Source of the DNA: Acidobacteriota bacterium
GTDB lineage: Bacteria; Acidobacteriota; Thermoanaerobaculia; Multivoradales; Multivoraceae
Reading direction: 5' to 3'
Assembly (NCBI GenBank): GCA_003388555.1
Contig: QQVD01000050.1
Coordinates: 204,673 to 268,672, forward strand
Length of the DNA stretch: 64,000 bases
The notes beneath the pieces were generated by a model that did no database searches, was not told the origin of the DNA, and saw only the letters and a list, made by a program, of their open reading frames with translations. Below, one piece after another: positions 17,478 to 26,306 of this stretch (its first letter is position 1; each line of letters starts with the position of its first letter). The position numbers and the translations under genes were made by a program.

Positions 17478-20400
17478 ATGCCGTCCGTCCCGCCGTCTCC
17501 GCTCGCCTCTTCGCTGCGCCGCTTGGGCATCGTGGCGGTTCCCTCCCTGCTCGCTGTGCCGCTGCTCACTCTCGTCGCCAGCGCCGCTGCTGCAGCGGGT
17601 TCGAACGTGGAGGAGGGCGAGGGCGACGAGACGACGGCGCTCGATCGGCTGCTCGGATCGCTCGAGTACCGCCCCGTCGGCCCCTCCCGCGGCGGTCGGG
17701 TGACCGCGGTCGCCGGCCACGTCGAGACGCCGTACACGTTCTTCATGGGCAGCACCGGCGGCGGCGTGTGGCGCACCACCAATGCCGGTATCAGCTGGGA
17801 GAACGTCACCGACGGTTATCTCGGGGTCGGCTCGGTGGGCGCGGTGGCGGTGGCGCCGTCGGACCGCAACGTGGTGTACGTCGGAACCGGCTCGGCGTGC
17901 CCACGCGGCAACGTCTCGATCGGCGACGGCGTCTACCGCTCGCGCGACGGCGGTGACAGCTGGCAGCACGTCGGTCTCGAGCGTGCCGGGCTGATCGGGC
18001 GCATCCAGGTGCACCCCGAGGATCCCGATCTGCTCTGGGTGGCGGTGCTGGGGCAGATCTTCGGCCAGAGCGAGGAGCGCGGCGTCTACCGCTCGCGCGA
18101 CGGCGGCGACAGCTGGGAGAAGGTGCTGTACGTCTCCGAGCGAGCCGGCGCCGTCGAGCTGTCGATGAACCCGGCGAACCCACGCCAGCTGTTCGCCGCC
18201 ATCTGGGTCGCCGAGCGCAAGCCGTGGACGCTGATCGACGGCGGCGAGGAGAGCGGTCTCTACCGCAGCGAGGACGGCGGCGACAGCTGGGAGAAGCTCG
18301 AGGCCGGACTGCCGACGGGCGTGGTGGGACGCATCGGCGTGTCGGTGTCGGCCGCCGACCCGGACCGGGTCTACGCCCTGTTCAGCGCCGACGAGGACCG
18401 CGGCGGCGTCTTCCGCAGCGACGACAGCGGCGACACCTGGCGGCGTACCTCGCGCGACCGCAACACCCAGCAGCGCGGCTGGTACTACAGCCACATCCAC
18501 GCCGACCCCGGCGACGCCGACACGGTGTGGGTGAACAACGTGCGCATGCTGCGCTCGATCGACGGCGGCGCCACCTTCGAGCAGGTCGACACGCCGCACG
18601 GCGACAACCACGACCTGTGGATCAACCCCGAGCGGCCGCACCTGATGGTGCAGGGCAATGACGGGGGCGCCAACGTCTCGGTCGACGGCGGTCGCAGCTG
18701 GTCGGAGCAGAACAACCAGCCGACGGCGGAGTTCTACCGCGTCACCGTCGACCACCGCTATCCGTATCGGGTCTACGGCGCGCAGCAGGACAACACGACG
18801 ATCTCGGTGCCTTCCGACGCGATGCCGGGCCTGACCCCGCAGCAGCACTGGTACGCCGTCGGCGGTGCGGAGAGCGGCCACATCGCGGTACAGCCCGACG
18901 ACCCCGACGTCGTCTACTCGGGCAACTACCTCGGCCGCATCGACCGCTACGACCACGACACCGGCTACTCCCGCAACGTGCTGCTCTACCCCCAGATGCA
19001 GGACGGCACGGCGCCGCGCGACCTCAAGTACCGCTTCCAGTGGAACGCGCCGATCCTCATCTCGCAGCACGACCACCAGCTCGTCTACCACGCCTCGAAC
19101 TACGTGCACCGCACCCGCGACGGCGGCCGCACCTGGGAGACGATCTCGCCCGACCTGACCCGCGACGATGCGGAGAAGCAGGGGCTGCCGGGCGGTACCG
19201 TGCAGTACGACCACACCGGCGTCGAGGTCTACAACACCGTCTTCGCGCTCGCCGAGTCGCCGCGCGACCCGCAGATCCTCTGGGCCGGTGCTGACGACGG
19301 TCTGGTGCACCTGTCGCGCGACCGCGGCGCCACCTGGGAGGACGTGACGCCGCCGCAGATGCCGCTCGACGCGACGGTGAACTCGATCGACGTGTCGCAC
19401 CACCAGGACGGCGCGGCGATCGTCGCCGCCTACCGCTACCGGATGGACGACTTCCGTCCCTACGTCTTCGCCACCACGGACCACGGCGCGACCTGGCGCT
19501 CGATCACCGACGGCATCCCGGAGGGCTATCCGGTGCGGGTGGTGCGCGAGGACCCGCAGCGCCAGGGTCTGCTCTTCGCCGGCACCGAGTTCGGGATCTT
19601 CGTCTCGCTCGACGGCGGTGGGCAGTGGCAGCCGCTGCAGCTCGATCTGCCGCGCACTCCGATCACCGATCTGGTGATCCACCGCGGCGACCTGGTGGTC
19701 GCCACCCAGGGTCGCTCGTTCTGGATCCTCGACGACCTCGAGCTGCTGCGGGATCTGCCGGGGACCGCGAACGAGCAGCAGCTCGACGAGCTGATGGCGC
19801 GTCCGCTGCACCTCTTCGAACCGACCGACGCGGTGCGCAACGAGCAGCGCGGCGGCGGGGGAGGCGGCCTCGAGCCGGGGCCTCGCGGCGCCGTCGTCTG
19901 GTTCTGGCTCGGCGAGGACGCGCTGCCTGCGGCCGACGACGGGGCAGGGGACGGCGACGACGTGGCGCCGGTGCGCCTCGACGTCCTCGACGCCTCCGGC
20001 GCGCCGGTGCGTCGCTTCGCCACCGAGCTCGACGCGGCGCAGGAGCGCGATCCGCTCTGGCACGAGCTCGAGGTCACCGAAGGCATGAACCGCTTCGTCT
20101 GGGACCTGCTGATGGCGCCGCCACGGCTCGTCGACGGTGCGGTGATGTCGCTCGCCTACACCGGCGGTGCCTTCGTGGTGCCGGGGACCTACCGGGTGCG
20201 GTTGCAGGTCGGTGACCAGACCGAGGAGCGCTCCTTCGAGGTGGTGAAGGACCCGCGGCTGGACGATGTGACCCAGGAGGATTTCGAGGCGCAGCGCGAC
20301 CTGGTGGTGGAGGTGCGCGACCGCCTGACGGCGATCCACGACCGCGTGCGTCAGCTGCGCGAGGTGCGCGAGGACACCCGGCGCACCCTCGAGCGGCTCG

Positions 20401-20771
20401 GCCGCAGCCGTGTCGATGGCGAGACCGCGTCGACGATCGTCGATCTCGGCGAGCAGCTCGTCGCCGACATCGACGAGGTGGAGTCGTCGCTGATCCAGAC
20501 CAGGAACGAAGCGGGCCAGGATCCGATCAACTTCCCGCCGCAGATCGACGACCAGTACGCCTACCTCTACAGTCACGTGGTCTCGAGCCTCGGTCGCCCG
20601 ACCCCGGGCAGCCGCGAGCGCTTCGACGATCTGGAGCTCGAGCTGGCGCCGAAGCTGGAGCGCGCCGCGGAGCTGCTCGGCGCCAGGCTCGAGGCCCTCA
20701 ACCGGCAGCTGGCGGCGGCGCAGCTGCCGGCCGTGGTGGTGCTCGATCCGGTCGGCACCGCGACGCCGTAA
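17478..20771 (+). CDS. secreted VPS10/BNR beta-propeller protein
   Basis: A 1097-residue exported protein. The N-terminus has an Arg-containing head then a hydrophobic stretch (GIVAVPSLLAVPLLTLVASAAAAA, about 17-40), a signal peptide. At least ten Asp-box (BNR) repeats of the type S-x-D-x-G-x-T/S-W follow: SRDGGDSW (twice), SEDGGDSW, SDDSGDTW, SVDGGRSW, TRDGGRTW, SRDRGATW and TTDHGATW. They build a sortilin/VPS10-like propeller across about residues 60-750. The last 300 residues hold a beta domain (AYTGGAFVVPGTYRVRLQV) and a helical tail. Such proteins are abundant in Acidobacteriota and Bacteroidota and are often mislabelled as glycosyl hydrolases; no sialidase active site can be claimed. 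The start has GAGGAG upstream. Confidence 0.9.
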   Translation: MPSVPPSPLASSLRRLGIVAVPSLLAVPLLTLVASAAAAAGSNVEEGEGDETTALDRLLGSLEYRPVGPSRGGRVTAVAGHVETPYTFFMGSTGGGVWRTTNAGISWENVTDGYLGVGSVGAVAVAPSDRNVVYVGTGSACPRGNVSIGDGVYRSRDGGDSWQHVGLERAGLIGRIQVHPEDPDLLWVAVLGQIFGQSEERGVYRSRDGGDSWEKVLYVSERAGAVELSMNPANPRQLFAAIWVAERKPWTLIDGGEESGLYRSEDGGDSWEKLEAGLPTGVVGRIGVSVSAADPDRVYALFSADEDRGGVFRSDDSGDTWRRTSRDRNTQQRGWYYSHIHADPGDADTVWVNNVRMLRSIDGGATFEQVDTPHGDNHDLWINPERPHLMVQGNDGGANVSVDGGRSWSEQNNQPTAEFYRVTVDHRYPYRVYGAQQDNTTISVPSDAMPGLTPQQHWYAVGGAESGHIAVQPDDPDVVYSGNYLGRIDRYDHDTGYSRNVLLYPQMQDGTAPRDLKYRFQWNAPILISQHDHQLVYHASNYVHRTRDGGRTWETISPDLTRDDAEKQGLPGGTVQYDHTGVEVYNTVFALAESPRDPQILWAGADDGLVHLSRDRGATWEDVTPPQMPLDATVNSIDVSHHQDGAAIVAAYRYRMDDFRPYVFATTDHGATWRSITDGIPEGYPVRVVREDPQRQGLLFAGTEFGIFVSLDGGGQWQPLQLDLPRTPITDLVIHRGDLVVATQGRSFWILDDLELLRDLPGTANEQQLDELMARPLHLFEPTDAVRNEQRGGGGGGLEPGPRGAVVWFWLGEDALPAADDGAGDGDDVAPVRLDVLDASGAPVRRFATELDAAQERDPLWHELEVTEGMNRFVWDLLMAPPRLVDGAVMSLAYTGGAFVVPGTYRVRLQVGDQTEERSFEVVKDPRLDDVTQEDFEAQRDLVVEVRDRLTAIHDRVRQLREVREDTRRTLERLGRSRVDGETASTIVDLGEQLVADIDEVESSLIQTRNEAGQDPINFPPQIDDQYAYLYSHVVSSLGRPTPGSRERFDDLELELAPKLERAAELLGARLEALNRQLAAAQLPAVVVLDPVGTATP

Positions 20772-20829
20772 GGGCCTGCGCAGTGGGCTCGTCGCACTCT
20801 GGGCAGTAGCCGCCAACCGCAAAGCGTGG

Positions 20830-20850
20830 ATCCCGGGTCAAGCCCGGGAT
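20830..20850. repeat. intergenic palindrome ATCCCGGG-tcaag-CCCGGGAT
   Basis: Perfect 8-bp arms around a 5-nt loop, 59 bp after the VPS10 stop. The wider text GTGGATCCCGGGTCAAGCCC is a form of dispersed intergenic repeat I recognise from several proteobacterial genomes. It may also serve as a terminator, though no T-tract follows. Confidence 0.6.
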
Positions 20851-20950
20851 GACGCGTAGATGGGAGTCGCTGCGAGGCTCACCAGTCTCGAGGCGCTGCT
20901 GCGGACTCGCCCCTCACTTCGGCCGGGGCTCCCCTGATACGGGCCCCAGG

Positions 20951-20985
20951 TGCAGTTTTTTTCGCATCATGCTAAAAAAGTTGCA
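20951..20985. promoter_or_regulatory. 35-nt dyad, probable BlaI-type operator
   Basis: Near-perfect symmetric element centred at 20968: left arm TGCAGTTTTTTTCGCAT, right arm mirrored as ATGCTAAAAAAGTTGCA. Outer TGCA ends, T6/A6 tracts and inner GCAT/ATGC all pair; only positions 5, 6, 13 and their partners plus the centre differ. It is strikingly AT-rich for this DNA and lies 116 bp before the blaI start. BlaI/MecI dimers bind dyads in their own promoters, so autorepression is the natural reading. The sequence differs from the staphylococcal TACA/TGTA operator. Confidence 0.7.
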
Positions 20986-21100
20986 TCTTTCCCCGGAGGG
21001 CTGCGTAGAGGACTCCCGAGGCAGTGATGGCCGGGGCCGACCCGGACACCACCGTGCCGCCGAGCCTTCCGAACCCGAACGGCAGCGAGGCCAACCAGCG

Positions 21101-21577
21101 ATGACTCCAGCGAGACGAGACCAGACCCGGGAACCCGAGAAGGCCGAGAAGGCGCGGGGCGTCCCGGGAACAGCGGACCAGCCACCCGACCAGGCGCCCG
21201 AGCCGGGTGAGCTGAGCCGCCGCGAGCGCCAGATCCTCGACCTGCTCTACCGGCTCGGCAAGGCCACGGCGGCGCAGGTCAGGGAGGAGCTGCCCGACGC
21301 ACCCTCCTACTCGGCGGTGCGCGCCCTGCTGCGCATCCTCGAGGAGAAGGGCCACGTCGAGCACTCCCAGGAGGGGCCGCGTTACGTCTACCGGCCCACG
21401 GTGCCGCGACGCGCCGCCAGCCGCTCGGCGCTGCGCCATCTGGTCGAGACCTTCTTCGCCGGCCGACCGAGTGACGCGATGGCGGCGCTGATCGATCTCG
21501 AGGCCGATCAGCTCGACGGCGAGCAGCGCCGGCGGCTGATCGAGCGCATCGAGTGCGCCGAGGAGGAGGGACGATGA
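21101..21577 (+). CDS. BlaI/MecI/CopY family transcriptional repressor
   Basis: A 158-residue winged-helix repressor. Residues 1-40 are a charged, Pro-rich extension. The DNA-binding domain starts at LSRRERQILDLLYRLGKATAAQVREEL, with recognition helix SYSAVRALLRILEEKGHVEH and wing GPRYVYRPTV. The C-terminal dimer helix (ALRHLVETFFAGRPSDAMAALIDLE) is typical. It should repress its own operon and respond to cleavage or signalling by the M56 protein encoded next, whose ATG overlaps its TGA. The ATG at 21101 is chosen because upstream codons are Arg/Pro-rich without homology; other starts as far up as 20849 are open but would span the dyad. Target genes beyond the pair are unknown. Confidence 0.88.
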   Translation: MTPARRDQTREPEKAEKARGVPGTADQPPDQAPEPGELSRRERQILDLLYRLGKATAAQVREELPDAPSYSAVRALLRILEEKGHVEHSQEGPRYVYRPTVPRRAASRSALRHLVETFFAGRPSDAMAALIDLEADQLDGEQRRRLIERIECAEEEGR

Positions 21578-24018
21578 TCTGGACAGGTCTCGGGAGTCTG
21601 GCGGTCGAAGCGATCCTGCGGGTGAGCCTGTTGCTCGGCTGCGCGGCGGCCCTCGTGTGGCTGCTGCGGCGCCGGAGCCTCTGGGCGGGGCTGCGATCGT
21701 CGATCCTGTCGTTGGTCGCGGCGGCAGCGGTCGCCCTGCCGCTGGCGCTGGTGTCGGTGCCTCGTCTCGAGGTGCCGATGCCGCCGGGTCTGTCGTGGCT
21801 CGCGCCGCCTGCCGAGACGGTCGCGTCGACGCCCGCCTCGACGCCTGCGTCGACGCTGGAAGTCCAGGCGGCGCACCTCGAGACGCCGCTGCAGAACGGG
21901 GCGCAGAGCGCGGCGGTGCGATCGGTCGGCGCCCGGGACGCCAGCAGCGGGACGATCGGCGCGCCAGCCGAGCCCGCGGCGCCCGCAGCCGGGGATGAGG
22001 CCTCGGGCTTCGCCCAGGCGCGCGCGATCGCCTCCTCGTCGCGCCAGCCGTTGCTGCCGTACGTGCTCCTGGCTTCGTGGATGCTGGTCGCGGCAGCGCT
22101 GCTGGCGCGGCTGCTCTGGGGCCTCGGCCTGGCCGAGAGGCTGCGGCGGTCCGCACATCCTCTCGACGGCGAGGCGGCGGGCGCCTTCGATCGAATCGCC
22201 GCAAGCGCAGGGCTGGGTCGGGTGCGTGCCGGCTGGTCGCCCCGGCTCGAAGGGCCGGCGGTGCTCGGGGTGCTGCGCCCCCAGGTGCTGCTGCCGGTCT
22301 CGGCGCGCGAGTGGTCGGCGGAACGCCTCGAAGTGGTGCTGACGCACGAGCTGCAGCACGTGCGGCGGCACGACCTGCTCTGGCGCCTGGTGGCGCACCT
22401 CGCCTGCGTCCTCTACTGGTTCCATCCCGGCTTCTGGTGGGTGCGCAGACGGCTGGTGCTGGACCAGGAGCGGGCCTGCGACCAGGCGGTGCTCGCCGGC
22501 GGCACCAGACCGTCGTCCTACGCCCGCCACCTGCTCGATCTGGCGCACGGCAGCGAGCGCCTGCGTGCCGTGCCAGCCGTTCCGTTCGCTCGACCCAACG
22601 ACCTGGAGACCCGTCTCATGGACCTGCTCGATCCCCGCATGATCCGCCTGTCGCGCCGCGGCGCCACCGGAAGTCGCGAAGAGGCGCGGCGCTCGGCGCC
22701 GTGGCTGCTCGGCATGACGGTCGCCGCTCTGGCGGCCGCTCTGCTCGCACCGGCTGGTGCTCAGCCCGGCAGCCGCGCCGCCAGCGGCGAGCCGTCGCGC
22801 CCGGTCTCCGAGGTGCTGCGCGACATGCGCGCGGTGGAGGAGCGCATGGAGGGCGTCGAGGCGCGGCTCGAGGCGGCCGAGGAGGAGGCCGAGACCCTCG
22901 CGGGCGAAGGCGACGTCGAGCTCGAGGCAGCGATGGAGGAGTACGAGAGCCGCATCGAGGCGCTCGAGGACGAGCTGCGTCCCTTCGAGGAGCGCATGGA
23001 GGAGGTCGAGCGCGAGTACGACGCGCTGGAGACCTCGCCCGAGCAGGAGCGTGCGATGGAGGCGTTCGAGGCGGAGATGGAGCTGCTCGAGCAATCGCTC
23101 GAGCCGCTCGAGGACGAAATGGAGGCTCTCGCCGACTCGCTGGAGCCGCTCGAGCAGCAGCGTGAGGAGCTGGAGCGCCGCGCCGAGCCTTTCGAGGAGC
23201 GGATGGAGGCGCTCGAGGACCAGCTGGAGCCGCTCGAGGACGAGCTCGACGCCCTGGAGGACGAGCTCGACGAGGCTCGGGAGCGCGGCGACGAGGCACG
23301 TGAGCCGGCCCTGCGAGAGGAGATGCGCCAAGTGCGCGAGCGCATGGAGCCGATCCGCCAGCAGCAGCGCGAGCTGGGCCACGAGCTCCGCGAGGTCTTC
23401 CGCGACATGCCGCGCTTCGAGCCCGATCCGTCGACGCTCGAGGCGATGCGCGAGGTGCAGGAGCGGATGCGGCCGATCCACGAGGAGATCCAACGCCGCG
23501 TGGAAGCGGCGAGGCCGCAGTTCGAGGCTCTGGCGGCGAGGAGCGCCGAGCTGACCCTCCCCAGGGAACGAATGGAGTCGATCCACGCCGAGATGGAGCC
23601 GGTGCTCGAGCGCCTGGAGGCGGTGCAGGAGGAGATGAGACCGCGGCTGCAGGAGATGGCACGACGGCATGCGGCGGCCCGGCCCGCCTACCAGCGGCTC
23701 GGCGAGATCGCGCGCGAGATGGGGCCCTTGGGCGAGGAGATGGGGCGGCTCGGCAGGGAGCTGCGGCGCGCCATGGCCGACGAGATCGTCGCGGTCCTGC
23801 AGTCCGAGCTGGGCGCCTCCTACGATCGCTCGCGGCTCGAGCAGGTGGCCTCAGAGCTGCTCCGCGGGGCCGACATCGACGGCGACGGCGACCGGTTGGA
23901 GCTCGACGAGGACGCCGAGACGCTGCGGCGGAGGCTCGACGAAGGGCTGCCTGAGGCCGACGCGGCCGTGCGCCAGCGCCTGGCCGAGCGCCTGAGCGGG
24001 CACGTCTTCGGAGGCTGA
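21574..24018 (+). CDS. BlaR1-like M56 metalloprotease with long acidic coiled coil and EF-hand-like loop
   Basis: An 814-residue membrane protein. Helices lie near 8-28, 35-55 and 150-175. The M56 zinc site follows: HELQH (258-262) and a downstream WFHPGFWWVRRRLVLDQERACDQAVL block, whose Glu supplies the third ligand in the family. A further helix (LLGMTVAALAAALLA, about 379-395) precedes a region rich in Glu, Arg and Met heptads (about 410-760) that should form long coiled coils. Near the C-terminus DIDGDGDRLELD (about 767-778) resembles a calcium-binding EF-hand loop. No penicillin-binding domain is present, so the signal sensed is not beta-lactam acylation. It probably inactivates the co-encoded BlaI repressor. 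The start overlaps the blaI stop (ATGA). Confidence 0.87.
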   Translation: MIWTGLGSLAVEAILRVSLLLGCAAALVWLLRRRSLWAGLRSSILSLVAAAAVALPLALVSVPRLEVPMPPGLSWLAPPAETVASTPASTPASTLEVQAAHLETPLQNGAQSAAVRSVGARDASSGTIGAPAEPAAPAAGDEASGFAQARAIASSSRQPLLPYVLLASWMLVAAALLARLLWGLGLAERLRRSAHPLDGEAAGAFDRIAASAGLGRVRAGWSPRLEGPAVLGVLRPQVLLPVSAREWSAERLEVVLTHELQHVRRHDLLWRLVAHLACVLYWFHPGFWWVRRRLVLDQERACDQAVLAGGTRPSSYARHLLDLAHGSERLRAVPAVPFARPNDLETRLMDLLDPRMIRLSRRGATGSREEARRSAPWLLGMTVAALAAALLAPAGAQPGSRAASGEPSRPVSEVLRDMRAVEERMEGVEARLEAAEEEAETLAGEGDVELEAAMEEYESRIEALEDELRPFEERMEEVEREYDALETSPEQERAMEAFEAEMELLEQSLEPLEDEMEALADSLEPLEQQREELERRAEPFEERMEALEDQLEPLEDELDALEDELDEARERGDEAREPALREEMRQVRERMEPIRQQQRELGHELREVFRDMPRFEPDPSTLEAMREVQERMRPIHEEIQRRVEAARPQFEALAARSAELTLPRERMESIHAEMEPVLERLEAVQEEMRPRLQEMARRHAAARPAYQRLGEIAREMGPLGEEMGRLGRELRRAMADEIVAVLQSELGASYDRSRLEQVASELLRGADIDGDGDRLELDEDAETLRRRLDEGLPEADAAVRQRLAERLSGHVFGG

Positions 24019-24140
24019 GCGCTGCCGCGGCTGCACCGCTGTGCGCTTCGAAGTGGCGGTGCGCAGCGGACTCGGCGCGGTCGCGCGTCGTCGTCCTTCG
24101 GCTGGGGCCTCTCGGGACTCGGAAGAGTTGAAGATCGGAC

Positions 24141-24169
24141 TTGCGGCGTCGATCTCGGATGGCTATGCT
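24141..24169 (+). promoter_or_regulatory. sigma70-like promoter
   Basis: TTGCGG (24141-24146), 17-bp spacer, TATGCT (24164-24169). It overlaps a small hairpin TGCTG-tag-CAGCA and lies about 150 bp before the secreted-protein gene at 24317. Supported by spacing and hexamers only. Confidence 0.4.
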
Positions 24170-24316
24170 GTAGCAGCATTTTCCTTCTGAGAACAGGCGC
24201 CTCTGCCGCTGCCGCCCAGCCTCCTGCGCGGTGGGGTGCCGGAGAGAGCGCTCGGACCTCAGCCGCACGACGACTCCGGAGCCAGACGACTCCGAAGCAG
24301 ACGAGGAGTGAGCCCC

Positions 24317-25894
24317 ATGCCCCACGGTTCGCGCAGCGCAGCGCCGTCCAGCCTCCGATCGCCCTCGAGGCCGCCGAGGCCGACGCGATCGCTCCGGGTC
24401 GCCCCCGGCGTCGCCCTCGCTCTCACGCTGCTGACGCTCGCTGGCGCGGCGGTCGCCACGGCCACGGACTTCCCCGACGGCGCAGCGGTGGTCTCCAACG
24501 TCGACGACTGCTTCCCCTGGGCGCCGGACGTCGCGTCGCATCCCGACGGCGGCTCGCTGGTCGCGTGGCAGAACCAGACCGCGATCGAGCGCCGGCTGCT
24601 GGATCGTGACCTGGCCGCCGGTCAGGAGCGGCGCCTGCTGAGCAGCGGCCTGCCGGTCTACGAGCCCGCCGTGGCGGTGCGCGCCGACGGCAGCGCGGCG
24701 GTGGCGTGGGCTGTACCCCAGCAGGACGCCATCCGCGCCGTCGTGGTCGACGCGGACGGTTCTCTGCACGCGGGCTTCTTCCTCCAGCCGTTCGACGGCC
24801 TCGAGGTCGTCGACCTGGGGCTCACCCTGGGCGAGGATGGCGAGAGCTTCCTCGCCTACCAGCGCGTCTCGCTCGATGCGGTGCGCTTCGACGAGGACGG
24901 CGTGCTCGAGGTGATCGACTTCGGCGACGGCGGCGACCGGGTCTCGCTGGTCGAGCACGCTGGCGTCTTCTGGCACGCCTGGGTGACCCACCTGCCGACC
25001 TCGCCGCCGTCGGCCAGCGTGACGCTGCACCGTCGCTCGCTCGACGGCACCAGTCTCGGAGGGCTCGCCGGTTCGATCGAGTTCGGGACCATCACCGACA
25101 CCGCGCTGGCGGTCGACGGTCTCGGCCGCGTCTGGTTCGCCTGGTCTTCACCCGGCGACGGCCTGCGGGTGCGCGTCTTCAGCGCCGAGGGTGACCCGAT
25201 CAGCGGTCCGATCGAGGTCGCCGGTGGCAACCGCTCGATCGACCATCTCGACTTCGCCGTCGATGCAGGCGGCAACGCCATCGTCGTCTGGGAGCAGTAC
25301 GTCGGTGGCTTCGGATTCTCGGACCTCAACGTCTGGGGGCGGCGGCTGCGGGCCTCCGGTGCGCTCGGCCTGCCCTTCCTGATCGCCGACGGCGAGCGCG
25401 ACGCCGGATCGGTGGGGTTCTCCTACCAGCAGCCGGCGGTGGCGGTTTCCGGACCGGGCGAAGCGACCGTCGTCGCCTCGACCTGGCGCCCGGTGATCGT
25501 CGATCCGCCGCCCTGCGGCTCCGAGGCGCTCGGAGCCTTCGCGGTGCAGGTGCCGCTAGGCGAGCCGACCGACCTGTTGCTGCAGGACGGCAGGTTCCGG
25601 GTGTCGGTCGACTGGGTCGCTCCGGGTGGCGCCGTCTCCGCCGCCAACGCGGCGCCGGGCAGCGATCTCAGCGGCTCCTTCTGGTTCTTCCAGGAGGAGA
25701 ACAAGGAGCTCGAGGTCAAGGTGCTCGACGGCAGCGCGATCAACGGCCACTTCTGGATCTACGCCAGCGCCCTGACCGATCTCGCCTTCGAGCTGCGGAT
25801 CGTCGACCAGGCGACTGGCGACGCGCGCAGCTACACCGCGACGGCGGGCGAGGTCTTCGTGCTGCGCGACGTCGAGGCCTTCGACGCGCCGTAG
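24317..25894 (+). CDS. secreted protein with conserved acidobacterial C-terminal domain
   Basis: A 525-residue exported protein of unknown function. A long N-region precedes the signal helix VAPGVALALTLLTLAGAAVATA (about 29-50). The middle part repeats short beta motifs such as VAVRADGSAAVAW and FAVDAGGNAIVVWEQ, suggesting a propeller-like repeat fold. The last 110 residues (DGRFRVSVDW to SYTATAGEV, with GSFWFFQEENKELEVKVLDG and NGHFWIYASALTD) form a domain I recognise at the end of many large secreted proteins of Acidobacteriota. It has no assigned role that I know; a binding or anchoring function is conceivable. GAGGAGTGAG upstream of the ATG supports the start. It stands alone. Confidence 0.8.
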   Translation: MPHGSRSAAPSSLRSPSRPPRPTRSLRVAPGVALALTLLTLAGAAVATATDFPDGAAVVSNVDDCFPWAPDVASHPDGGSLVAWQNQTAIERRLLDRDLAAGQERRLLSSGLPVYEPAVAVRADGSAAVAWAVPQQDAIRAVVVDADGSLHAGFFLQPFDGLEVVDLGLTLGEDGESFLAYQRVSLDAVRFDEDGVLEVIDFGDGGDRVSLVEHAGVFWHAWVTHLPTSPPSASVTLHRRSLDGTSLGGLAGSIEFGTITDTALAVDGLGRVWFAWSSPGDGLRVRVFSAEGDPISGPIEVAGGNRSIDHLDFAVDAGGNAIVVWEQYVGGFGFSDLNVWGRRLRASGALGLPFLIADGERDAGSVGFSYQQPAVAVSGPGEATVVASTWRPVIVDPPPCGSEALGAFAVQVPLGEPTDLLLQDGRFRVSVDWVAPGGAVSAANAAPGSDLSGSFWFFQEENKELEVKVLDGSAINGHFWIYASALTDLAFELRIVDQATGDARSYTATAGEVFVLRDVEAFDAP

Positions 25895-25928
25895 CTCGCG
25901 CCGAGGCCGGGCTTCCCCACGAGAGGTC

Positions 25929-26240
25929 TCAGATGCCGATCGAGGCCAGCCGCCGCACCAGGTCGCGTGCGGTGGCGGCGAGAGTCGGATGCTCCGCCTC
26001 GAACTCGGCGGCGTACTCCTCGAGCCGGTCGAGCAGCCTCTCGTCCTCGTCGTCGTCGGTCGGCGGCGCCGGGCCTTCGACGTCCCCCGCCTCGACCAGC
26101 GCCGCCTGGCGGCTCTCGATGCGGTGGATCTCCTGCTGCAGGGCCCGCAGCTTGCGCCGCACCTCGGGCTGGGCGTCGTCGATCTCGGCGAGCTGCTGCT
26201 GCAGGCTGCTGAGCTGGCGGAGGAGGTCTCGTCGGGGCAT
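25929..26240 (-). CDS. DUF4404 family small coiled-coil protein
   Basis: A 103-residue cytoplasmic protein. The N-terminal half MPRRDLLRQLSSLQQQLAEID and EVRRKLRALQQEIHRIE form two amphipathic helices of the DUF4404 family (PF14357). A short acidic linker (PPTDDDEDE) and a C-terminal helix ending VRRLASIGI complete it. Function is unknown. It is convergent with the secreted-protein gene and lies 66 bp downstream of corA in the same direction, so the two may share a transcript. Confidence 0.75.
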   Translation of the reverse strand: MPRRDLLRQLSSLQQQLAEIDDAQPEVRRKLRALQQEIHRIESRQAALVEAGDVEGPAPPTDDDEDERLLDRLEEYAAEFEAEHPTLAATARDLVRRLASIGI

Positions 26241-26306
26241 GAAGCTGCGGGTCTCCGGTCGAAGGTCTCCGTGTGCCGGCCGTCCGGCACCTCGGTCACC
26301 GCGATC

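Noticed and set aside
16782-20822. 1346-codon open frame on the minus strand opposite the VPS10 gene
   Set aside because: Composition is His/Arg/Val repeats with no domain, and the opposite strand has a clear signal peptide and BNR repeats. It is a high-GC antisense shadow.
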